NCBI GenBank assembly: GCA_946186945.1
Contig: CAMHPC010000011.1
Span: 1-36,113, forward strand
Source: an uncultured Prevotella sp.
GTDB lineage: Bacteria; Bacteroidota; Bacteroidia; Bacteroidales; Bacteroidaceae
DNA length: 36,113 nt
Direction: 5' to 3'
Shown here: positions 1 to 6,708 of the stretch, in pieces
How the letters are laid out: every line of letters starts with the position of its first letter
Numbering within the stretch: the stretch's first letter is position 1
The notes under the pieces: generated by a model
The model's database searches: none
What the model was told of the DNA's origin: nothing
The model's input: only the letters and a program-made list of their open reading frames with translations
Made by a program: the position numbers and the translations under genes

Positions 1-31
1 TCACTCTGCCTATGCTCTGTCTCTTTTTCAT
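1..31 (-). CDS. Start of a gene running off the left edge (tentative)
   Basis: An ATG at 31 on the minus strand opens a frame that stays open to the window edge (MKKRQSIGRV). It lies about 26 nt downstream of a good minus-strand -7 element (57..64), the usual distance for a Bacteroidetes promoter. Only ten codons are visible, so no product can be named. It would be transcribed divergently from the antiporter gene. Confidence 0.35.
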   Translation of the reverse strand, partial: MKKRQSIGRV

Positions 32-56
32 GGTCGTTCTTTTTCCTTTCTGATTG

Positions 57-64
57 CAAATATA
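57..64 (-). promoter_or_regulatory. Bacteroidetes -7 element, leftward
   Basis: The minus strand reads TATATTTG, an exact match to TAnnTTTG. No clear -33 TTG is visible at the right distance. It would drive the partial gene at the left edge. Confidence 0.45.
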
Positions 65-107
65 CTCATTATGTGGAAAAATGCTTCATTATATATTAAA
101 GATTTGT

Positions 108-115
108 TACTTTTG
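108..115 (+). promoter_or_regulatory. -7 element of the nhaC operon
   Basis: TACTTTTG matches TAnnTTTG and lies 45 nt upstream of the antiporter ATG. The -33 region is poor. It forms a divergent pair with the leftward element at 57..64. Confidence 0.5.
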
Positions 116-160
116 CCTCGGGAAAAGTAATTCTATATACCTGATTAGGCTGAAACATAC

Positions 161-1636
161 ATGGAAAAGAAAATGCCTGACTATAATGTCAACCCGTTTG
201 TTGCCATCACGCCAGTGGCGATTCTCATCGTTTTCCTGGCACTCATCATTTCTCTTTTCGGCAGCGACTCGCTCTCTGGTGGCAGTCAGGTGGCTCTGCT
301 CATGGGCATGGCGGTATGTGTGACTATTGCTATGGTGGTGTACAAGGTGCCATGGCGAGATTTTGAAAGCAGGATTATGTCTACTCTCGGAGAGATAAGT
401 GTCACACTGCTGCTGTTGCTGTGTGTGGGTATGATTGCAGGCTCGTGGATGGTGAGCGGGGTGGTGCCCACGTTGATCTACTATGGCATACAGATCATGT
501 CGCCACAACTGTTCCTTATCTCCACAAGTGTCATCTGCGCAGTGGTGTCGCTACTCTCGGGCAGTTCGTGGACTACTATAGCCACTATCGGGGTGGCACT
601 CATAGGCATCGGACACGCGCTCGGTATGTCTGAAGCATGGACGGCAGGTGCCATAATCTCCGGTGCCTACTTCGGAGATAAGTTGTCGCCGCTCAGTGAT
701 ACTACTATCCTCGCTTCGTCTACAGCAGGCGTGCCTCTCTTCCAGCATATCAAGTACATGATGTATACCACCATGCCCACTTTCCTCATCGGTCTGACTA
801 TCTTCTTTATTGCAGGACTCAATGCTGACTCCTCCACACAACTACAGATAAGTGCATTTACCGAGGGATTGGACCGTACCTTCAACATCTCACCTTTCAC
901 CCTGCTCATACCTCTGCTCACCGCTGTGCTCATAGCAAGAAAGGTGCCGTCGGTCATTGTGCTGTTTGCATCTTCTCTTATGGCTGGGGTCACGGCTCTC
1001 ATCCTTCAGCCACACCTGTTGGCTCAGATAGCACAGAGCACCGATATCACTGCCAACGCGCTCATCAAGGGACTGGCGGTGACTTTCTATGGCTCAACAG
1101 CCATAGAGACGGGCAGTGCCACACTCAATGAACTGGTGGCTACCAGTGGCATGGCGGGCATGATGAATACTATATGGCTGATTATCTGTGCCATGTGCTT
1201 CGGCTCTGCCATGGTGGCGAGTGGTATGATAGCCAGCATCACAAGGGTGGTGGTGGGCTTCGTACGGTCCAGGGTCACTCTCGTGTCGTCTACCGTGGCT
1301 ACCGGCTTGTTCCTGAATATCTCTACCGGCGACCAGTATATCTCTATCGTGCTAAATGCGGAGATGTACAAACAGGTGTACCGTAGGAAAGGATATGAAC
1401 CACGACTGCTGAGCCGTACTACTGAGGACGCTGCCACGGTCACTTCTGTGCTCGTGCCGTGGAATACGTGCGGCATGACGCAGGCTACGGTGCTCGGCGT
1501 GCCTACGCTCACATATCTGCCATACTGCTTCTTCAATTATCTCAGTCCGCTCATGAGTGTTCTCATCGCTGCCATAGGGTGGAAGATAAAAAAAGCAGTA
1601 CCCGCCGACACGGACGCTGAAGACGACAAGGAATAA
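161..1636 (+). CDS. nhaC: NhaC-family Na+/H+ antiporter
   Basis: An integral inner-membrane antiporter that exchanges internal Na+ for external protons (family knowledge). The 491-residue protein is almost entirely hydrophobic, with about 11-12 membrane segments. It carries the NhaC-type stretch GAYFGDKLSPLSDTT near residues 168-183 and polar intramembrane motifs such as GSSWTT near 126-131. Length is normal for NhaC. Translation could start at 161 or at the next ATG (173); the -7 element at 108 fits both. The dehydrogenase gene follows after 31 nt on the same strand, so the two are probably cotranscribed. Substrate within the NhaC family (Na+/H+ or malate/lactate type) cannot be settled by reading. 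Confidence 0.9.
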   Translation: MEKKMPDYNVNPFVAITPVAILIVFLALIISLFGSDSLSGGSQVALLMGMAVCVTIAMVVYKVPWRDFESRIMSTLGEISVTLLLLLCVGMIAGSWMVSGVVPTLIYYGIQIMSPQLFLISTSVICAVVSLLSGSSWTTIATIGVALIGIGHALGMSEAWTAGAIISGAYFGDKLSPLSDTTILASSTAGVPLFQHIKYMMYTTMPTFLIGLTIFFIAGLNADSSTQLQISAFTEGLDRTFNISPFTLLIPLLTAVLIARKVPSVIVLFASSLMAGVTALILQPHLLAQIAQSTDITANALIKGLAVTFYGSTAIETGSATLNELVATSGMAGMMNTIWLIICAMCFGSAMVASGMIASITRVVVGFVRSRVTLVSSTVATGLFLNISTGDQYISIVLNAEMYKQVYRRKGYEPRLLSRTTEDAATVTSVLVPWNTCGMTQATVLGVPTLTYLPYCFFNYLSPLMSVLIAAIGWKIKKAVPADTDAEDDKE

Positions 1637-1667
1637 TAACGACATAAACTTAATCTACTTACTACCG

Positions 1668-2429
1668 ATGAAAAATAAAATCGTATTCATTACTGGCGCT
1701 ACAAGCGGTATCGGACTGGGTTGCGCCAAGAAATTTGCTGCCGATGGCTACAGGCTGATCCTTAATGCAAGGGATGAACACCGGCTGAAGGAGGTGGCTG
1801 ACTCTCTCATCGCTACAGGCGCTCAGGTGCTCACTCTCGCTTTTGATGTTCGCAACCGCGATGAAGCAGCAAAAAGCATTGAGGGGTTGCCCGAGGAGTG
1901 GAAGACGATAGATGTGCTTATCAATAATGCCGGACTGGCTCTCGGACTGGAACAAATGTACAAAGGCGACTATGACGACTGGGAGACGATGATTGATACT
2001 AATGTTAAAGGATTGCTGAATATGACTCGGCTTATAGTGCCTGCCATGGTGGAGAGAAACCGTGGACATGTTATCAATATCGGGTCGGTGGCTGGCGATG
2101 CTGCATACGCCGGAGGAAACGTGTATTGCGCTACGAAGGCTGCGGTCAAGACTCTATCCGACGGACTGAGGATAGATGTGGCTGACTCTGACGTGAGGGT
2201 CACTAACCTGAAACCTGGACTGGTGGAGACAAACTTCAGTAATGTCCGCTTCCATGGCGATACGGAAAGGGCTAAAACTGTCTATCATGGTATCAAACCT
2301 CTCAGTGGAGATGATATCGCTGATGTGGCACTGTATGCTGCCAACGCTCCTGCTCACGTGCAGATAGCAGAGGTGCTGATTCTTGCCACTCACCAGGCAA
2401 GCGGAAGTGTAATTAAGAGGAAACAATAA
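1668..2429 (+). CDS. Short-chain dehydrogenase/reductase (SDR), YdfG-like
   Basis: A 253-residue classical SDR. The N-terminal Rossmann motif TGATSGIGLG (about residues 9-18) binds NAD(P). NNAG appears near residue 86, a Ser in the IGSVAGDAAY region and the YCATK motif (YxxxK) near 155 complete the catalytic set. The C-terminal PGLVETNF segment is typical of the YdfG/3-hydroxy-acid dehydrogenase branch, which oxidises serine or 3-hydroxypropionate or reduces malonic semialdehyde. The actual substrate is unknown. It sits 31 nt after nhaC and is closed by a strong hairpin. Confidence 0.88.
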   Translation: MKNKIVFITGATSGIGLGCAKKFAADGYRLILNARDEHRLKEVADSLIATGAQVLTLAFDVRNRDEAAKSIEGLPEEWKTIDVLINNAGLALGLEQMYKGDYDDWETMIDTNVKGLLNMTRLIVPAMVERNRGHVINIGSVAGDAAYAGGNVYCATKAAVKTLSDGLRIDVADSDVRVTNLKPGLVETNFSNVRFHGDTERAKTVYHGIKPLSGDDIADVALYAANAPAHVQIAEVLILATHQASGSVIKRKQ

Positions 2430-2435
2430 AAACAT

Positions 2436-2472
2436 CATCCCCACCAGTTTTCTTGATAAACTGATGGGGATG
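2436..2472. terminator. Hairpin between convergent genes
   Basis: CATCCCCACCAGTTT pairs with AAACTGATGGGGATG (15 bp, one mismatch) around a 7-nt loop. It lies just after the dehydrogenase stop and 35 nt beyond the stop of the convergent beta-barrel gene, so it probably ends both transcripts. The downstream T-tract is weak on the plus strand. Confidence 0.7.
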
Positions 2473-2506
2473 AGTGGTTTATGACGATTACCGGTCGCTC
2501 CTCAGA

Positions 2507-3085
2507 CTAAAACTTATAGCGCAGACCGGCATTGATTATACCCTTCTCACCTACACCTGCCTCGACAAAGCCACGGAAGGCGTCGCCACCAAACTCCGCA
2601 CCAAGGGCTGTGACATGAAGCATAAACCTGGCTAAGGTCTCATCCTTAGCACTGGGGTCAGCGGTCTTCACATCATCCTCACAGGAAATGGAGGCTATCA
2701 TCACACCGGCTGAGAGGGAGGAGTACATGCCGAAACCCTTCTTGCGCAACCAGTTGAACTTCACCGAAGGCATTACGGTGATGTAGTTCTCTTTCAGGTC
2801 TTTCTTCTTGGTCTTCTCATCCTCAGCGGTACATTTGGCATACGTTGCCACTCCACCTATTGCCACTGCAGGACTGATGTGGTGATAGTATTCCACACCT
2901 ATCGGACCAAACCAGGAACTCTGGCTGCCGGCAGCAGCGGAGAACATGCTGGAAAAGACGGAGAGTACGTCGGACGCTGAACCATAGCCATAGAATACAC
3001 CTACTTCATTCTTCAATTCGTCCTGAGCGCTCACGCTCATGGCATTCATCACCGTGAATGCAATCAAATACAAAATCTTCTTCAT
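2507..3085 (-). CDS. Small outer-membrane beta-barrel protein
   Basis: A 192-residue exported protein. A signal peptide (MKKILYLIAFTVMNAMSVSAQ) is followed by alternating amphipathic strands, and the protein ends in INAGLRYKF. A C-terminal Phe after an aromatic/basic strand is typical of outer-membrane barrels. I chose the ATG at 3085. The frame stays open to 3145, but that earlier start lies inside the predicted -7 element, and the downstream start gives a clean signal peptide. It is monocistronic and divergent from the gene at 3313. No specific function is recognisable; the size suits an 8-stranded OmpW/OmpX-like or porin-family barrel. Confidence 0.75.
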   Translation of the reverse strand: MKKILYLIAFTVMNAMSVSAQDELKNEVGVFYGYGSASDVLSVFSSMFSAAAGSQSSWFGPIGVEYYHHISPAVAIGGVATYAKCTAEDEKTKKKDLKENYITVMPSVKFNWLRKKGFGMYSSLSAGVMIASISCEDDVKTADPSAKDETLARFMLHVTALGAEFGGDAFRGFVEAGVGEKGIINAGLRYKF

Positions 3086-3142
3086 AATCAAAGTTCGTGA
3101 GAAATGTATGTTATAATATGTGAGGTTTATATTTTCTGCGTG

Positions 3143-3173
3143 CAAATGTCACAATTTTTTTTATAATTGCAAA
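3143..3173 (-). promoter_or_regulatory. Promoter of the beta-barrel gene
   Basis: On the minus strand TTTG (3173..3170) is followed after 19 bp by GACATTTG (3150..3143), one mismatch from TAnnTTTG. The predicted transcript start lies about 50 nt before the ATG at 3085. Confidence 0.5.
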
Positions 3174-3254
3174 TCTTTTTTCAAAAAAATCACATAAAAC
3201 CCTATCAATATGACTGGTTATGCGTATTTTCCAACAAAAAAACGATAAATTTAT

Positions 3255-3285
3255 TTTGTTCTTCTCTCACCTTGCACTACCTTTG
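3255..3285 (+). promoter_or_regulatory. Promoter of the gene at 3313
   Basis: TTTG (3255..3258) and TACCTTTG (3278..3285) are separated by 19 bp, a near-ideal Bacteroidetes vegetative promoter. The ATG follows 28 nt after the -7 element. Confidence 0.75.
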
Positions 3286-3312
3286 CAATGACAACTTTAA
3301 TCTTTAACCGAT

Positions 3313-3849
3313 ATGACACGAACTATTCTTTCTTTTCTTTTACTCCTGCTTGCCGCTCATGCAGGTGCACAGACTGATCCTGCGCGTCAACAGGTGACAT
3401 TCATGCCCGTAACCACACAGTGCGACGAGGAGGGCGATATCAATCGACTCTTTATCGTATATACAACTCCCGACGGCAACCAAAATGCACTGACTTGTGA
3501 AATGCCATGGCCCGTGCCAAAAGACCAGTTCATCGGTGGAGAAATAGAGGAGGTGGACCTCAATTTCGATGGAAATCTCGATTTCATGGTCTTCCTCACA
3601 TACATGAACAATACCGGACATAATCCAATATACGAACCATATATCTGGGATGTAGACTCGCATTCGTTCATATCCATACCCGATTGCCCTGCGTTTATCA
3701 GCCCGTATGTCTTTCCAGAAGAGAAACGCATAGTGTGCAGGGAAATAAGGGATGATATGGCGGAATTCTATCAGTATGAATGGAAGGACGGAAAACTGGT
3801 CAATACCGGTCAATGGCAAGACAATCTCAACGAACTGTATAATCAATAA
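3313..3849 (+). CDS. Secreted protein, XAC2610-like
   Basis: A 178-residue periplasmic or secreted protein with a signal peptide (cleavage expected after AAHAGAQ, about residue 20). The central VDLNFDGNLDFMV (about residues 80-92) resembles the calcium-loop-like D-x-N-x-D-G motif of XAC2610-related proteins common in Bacteroidetes, whose role is unknown. It has its own strong promoter. The signalling operon starts 110 nt downstream on the same strand with no clear terminator between, so read-through is possible and this protein could belong to that transcript. Family assignment is tentative. Confidence 0.6.
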   Translation: MTRTILSFLLLLLAAHAGAQTDPARQQVTFMPVTTQCDEEGDINRLFIVYTTPDGNQNALTCEMPWPVPKDQFIGGEIEEVDLNFDGNLDFMVFLTYMNNTGHNPIYEPYIWDVDSHSFISIPDCPAFISPYVFPEEKRIVCREIRDDMAEFYQYEWKDGKLVNTGQWQDNLNELYNQ

Positions 3850-3855
3850 TACAGA

Positions 3856-3959
3856 TTTCTGGTGTATGATAACTGTCTGTAAGATAGCGCCCCGAAGGGG
3901 CAATGAGCAATCAGGCCGTTTATAGAATAGACATGCGAAACTTGTATCAATAATACTAT
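3856..3959 (+). promoter_or_regulatory. Conserved leader element, copy 1
   Basis: This stretch directly upstream of the receiver-phosphatase gene matches the sequence upstream of the DUF3089 gene (24455..24532, minus strand). Positions 3856-3893 are identical to the other copy except for one base. Positions 3914-3924 (GGCCGTTTATA) are identical, and AATAG-CAT-CGAAAC follows in both. Between the blocks copy 1 has 20 nt, including a GCCCC-GAA-GGGGC hairpin, where copy 2 has only AAAA. No TAnnTTTG element is seen within or just before copy 1. Confidence 0.7.
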
Positions 3960-5123
3960 ATGGCAGTGAAAATCCTTAGCGTAGATGATGAAGCACCCCT
4001 GGAACTGCTCATGAGACAGTTCTTCCGCCGCAAGATACGCAACGGGGAGTACGAGTTCTTCTTCGCACACAACGGATTGGAGGCTCTCGAGGTCCTGCAC
4101 CAGCAGCCCGACATAGAGATAGTGCTCTCCGATATCAATATGCCTGAGATGGACGGACTGACGCTCCTCTCACGCATCAATGAGATGCAGAGGTCGGCTC
4201 TCAAGGTCATCATGGTCAGTGCATACGGAGATATGAAAAATATCCGACAGGCTATGAACAATGGGGCTTTCGACTTCGCTACTAAACCCATTGATATGGA
4301 TGACCTCAGCCTCACCATAGAGAAGGCGGTGAAACAGATAGAATTCGTACATCGCACGCAGAAGGAGCATTCTCAACTCGTATCGCTGAAGGAGGACCTC
4401 TCTGTGGCTGCACAGATACAACAGTATATCTTGCCCAGAACATTCCCGCCATTCCCCGAGGTAGCCGACAGGGTGGATGTGGCGGCTTCTATGGTGGCGG
4501 CTACGGATATAGGTGGCGATTTCTACGACTTCTTCCCTCTCGACGAGGAGCATTACGCGTTCGAGATAGCAGATGTCTGTGGCAAGGGCATTCCCGCTGC
4601 GCTCTTCATGGCTGTCAGCCGCACTCTCATACGCTCGAAAGGTATGCAGGGCTTGTCGGCGGCGCAGTGTATTTCTGAGTGCAACAACCTGCTCGCTGCC
4701 TATTCCGTGGATGCTATGTTCGTCACGGTATTCTACGCTGTTTACAATGTACGCACAGGAGTGATGACATATTGCAATGCCGGACACAATCCGCCGCTGA
4801 TAGTGCATGCAGACGGTAGCGTAGAACAACTGCCTGCCACAGAAGACCTTGTGGTGGGAGTGTTCGCAGATTTCACATTCCATGAATTTACACACTCTCT
4901 CAATCACGGTGATGCTATCATAATGTATACTGATGGTGTGAACGAGGCATGGAATGCTTCTCATGAGGGGTTTGGCATGGCGAGACTGCAACAGGTGATG
5001 GCTCAATGTGCCTCTCGCAGCAGCCGGCAGATTGTCGATGCCGTGTCACAGGCGATTCACGTGTTTACTGCTGATGCCGAACAAAATGACGATATCACAA
5101 TGTTGGTGATAAAAAGACTTTGA
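3960..5123 (+). CDS. Response regulator fused to a PP2C (SpoIIE/RsbU-type) phosphatase
   Basis: A 387-residue cytoplasmic protein. Residues 1-120 are a CheY-like receiver with acidic pair D9/D10, phospho-acceptor D58 (SDINMPEMDG), S87 and K109 (ATKPI), all present. A short helical linker carrying AAQIQQYILPR (about 150-160) leads into a PP2C/SpoIIE domain (about 165-387). The metal-binding motifs GGDFYDFF, ADVCGKGIPAALFM, NAGHNPPL, YTDGVNEA and NDDITMLV are intact, so it should be an active Mn/Mg-dependent Ser/Thr phosphatase switched by receiver phosphorylation. Its stop overlaps the next start (TGATG). The likely phospho-donor is the kinase encoded at 9309. No anti-sigma-factor kinase or STAS antagonist, the usual RsbU-type targets, is visible in the window. 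It is preceded by the conserved leader element. Confidence 0.9.
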   Translation: MAVKILSVDDEAPLELLMRQFFRRKIRNGEYEFFFAHNGLEALEVLHQQPDIEIVLSDINMPEMDGLTLLSRINEMQRSALKVIMVSAYGDMKNIRQAMNNGAFDFATKPIDMDDLSLTIEKAVKQIEFVHRTQKEHSQLVSLKEDLSVAAQIQQYILPRTFPPFPEVADRVDVAASMVAATDIGGDFYDFFPLDEEHYAFEIADVCGKGIPAALFMAVSRTLIRSKGMQGLSAAQCISECNNLLAAYSVDAMFVTVFYAVYNVRTGVMTYCNAGHNPPLIVHADGSVEQLPATEDLVVGVFADFTFHEFTHSLNHGDAIIMYTDGVNEAWNASHEGFGMARLQQVMAQCASRSSRQIVDAVSQAIHVFTADAEQNDDITMLVIKRL

Positions 5124-6700
5124 TGAAGAAAAATCATTTGCTGATAGGTGGCATGGCAACTCTGATGTTGCTCGCTGCAGCGGCTGTCGTCGTGGTACGC
5201 AACAGTTATGCCGACCGCATAGGCGAACTCGAAGAACAGGTGGAGCAGATGCGACAGCAGGAGAGGCAGTCTGCCATAGACCGACGGGTGAGTCAGCAGA
5301 TGGAGGAGATAGCCTACGGACAGCAGGCACTCTCGGAAGAGAGAAGCAGAGAGGCTATACATCAGTCGGAGATAGCACGAGAGATGACGCTGCGCTCAGA
5401 GGCAGAAAGGAAAAATGCTGTTCTGGCGCAGGCTAAGGCGGAGGCTTCTGCACGCGAGGCCCGCGAATCGTTCGCCGTGGCTGAACAGCAAAGGATGGAG
5501 GCAGACAGACAGCGACGACAGGCTGACTCGCAACGCAGACAAGCGGAGTATGCCAAGACGGTGGCTGATACGCTCAACTATATCTCGCTGGCACAGAATA
5601 TCGCGTCGCAGTCGTTTTCTATTTATAAGGCAGGAGAAAGGGAGATGGGTAATATGCTGGCTTATACTGCTTATCTCTTCACTCACGATTATCACGGAAA
5701 TATCTATGCTCCCTCTGTACTGAGGGCTATCACTCAGTCGGCTGAGGCACGACACGAGTGGAAAACGCACAGGGGCAATGTGTCTGATATCTCGTGTTTC
5801 CCTAATGGAAAGCGTATGTTGACCGTGAGTTCTTATGGAGAGGTGTTTATACACGACCCCAGTGGCGGACAACTGAATACCAAACAGTTAATTAGCGACC
5901 GACACCTCTGTTTCCGAGATGTGCTGGTATTAACGGATGGCACTACTTACGCCATCAGCCATACCGGACATCTGGTGGTGATAGGTAAAGGCTCTGACAA
6001 GGTGGTGACTCTCGATGGGGTGAAGCGTCCTTTTGCTGTCGCATCCTGTGGCACCAACAACCTGGTGATTGTGGGGGAAAGGTCCCTGGCTTTTTACGAC
6101 AGGAAGATGGACAAGGTGGTCAGTACTCTGCCTCTCGCTTACAAAGTGGTGTGCGTGGGGCGACAGGCTTCTATTCCCTTGCTCTTCGATGACAAGGGCA
6201 TGATGCACTCTCTCAGCGGCGACGGCAGACTCACCTCTGAACGGCAACCCTTTCAGGGGCTGGTCACTGCCTATGCCTGCTCCGATGACGGACGCTTTTC
6301 TGCTTATGGCACTCTCGACGGAACAATCTATCTCACTGACTCGCGTGGAGGTACCAAGAAACTGGTGGGGCATCTCTCGCAGGTGAGCAAGGTGCGCTTT
6401 ATAAAAGACCGCCTCTTCTCATCCAGTTATGACGGCAAACTACTGTTCTGGCCTATACTCGACATGCACGTACAACCGGTCACTCTGCTGCAAACAAACT
6501 CTTGGATCACGTCCTTCTCGCTCGATGTCAGCCAGGAGTATATGTGGATAGGATGTGCCGATGGCTCTCTCTCTAATTATCTCATCTCGATACCGCTCAT
6601 AGCACAACGCCTGAAGAGAAACGTGAAACGCAACTTCACGGAGAATGAATGGCAGTACTACATAGGACGGGGCATTCCATATCGTAACATTAAAGAATAG
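5123..6700 (+). CDS. Membrane-anchored coiled-coil/WD40-like propeller protein
   Basis: A 525-residue protein. One N-terminal membrane segment (about residues 5-25) is followed by a long Glu/Gln/Arg-rich coiled coil (about 32-150). A helical linker comes next (about 152-205, with LAQNIASQS and GNMLAYTAYL), then a C-terminal beta-propeller (about 210-500) with WD40-type repeats such as HRGNVSDISCFPNGKRML and GHLSQVSKVRFIKDRLFSSS. The linker resembles the one joining NTPase and WD40 parts in STAND-type proteins, but no NTPase is present. I chose the ATG at 5123 overlapping the upstream stop; the codon before it is TTG. Its probable role is a scaffold between the phosphatase and the sensor. With this topology the propeller may lie on either side of the membrane; the absence of a cleavable signal favours a single anchor. 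Confidence 0.75.
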   Translation: MKKNHLLIGGMATLMLLAAAAVVVVRNSYADRIGELEEQVEQMRQQERQSAIDRRVSQQMEEIAYGQQALSEERSREAIHQSEIAREMTLRSEAERKNAVLAQAKAEASAREARESFAVAEQQRMEADRQRRQADSQRRQAEYAKTVADTLNYISLAQNIASQSFSIYKAGEREMGNMLAYTAYLFTHDYHGNIYAPSVLRAITQSAEARHEWKTHRGNVSDISCFPNGKRMLTVSSYGEVFIHDPSGGQLNTKQLISDRHLCFRDVLVLTDGTTYAISHTGHLVVIGKGSDKVVTLDGVKRPFAVASCGTNNLVIVGERSLAFYDRKMDKVVSTLPLAYKVVCVGRQASIPLLFDDKGMMHSLSGDGRLTSERQPFQGLVTAYACSDDGRFSAYGTLDGTIYLTDSRGGTKKLVGHLSQVSKVRFIKDRLFSSSYDGKLLFWPILDMHVQPVTLLQTNSWITSFSLDVSQEYMWIGCADGSLSNYLISIPLIAQRLKRNVKRNFTENEWQYYIGRGIPYRNIKE

Positions 6701-6708
6701 GATAGGGT

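Noticed and set aside
3889..3901. GCCCC-GAA-GGGGC hairpin considered as a terminator for the gene ending at 3849
   Set aside because: The stem is only 5 bp, no T-tract follows, and it falls in the variable spacer of the conserved leader element.
4170..5006. 278-codon minus-strand frame inside the receiver-phosphatase gene
   Set aside because: It lies wholly opposite an intact PP2C domain; the translation is Cys/His/Ser-rich with no domain, typical of an antisense shadow.
3960..5123. Receiver fusion considered as a PorX-type regulator of type IX secretion
   Set aside because: PorX carries a PglZ-type output domain; this protein has intact PP2C motifs instead.
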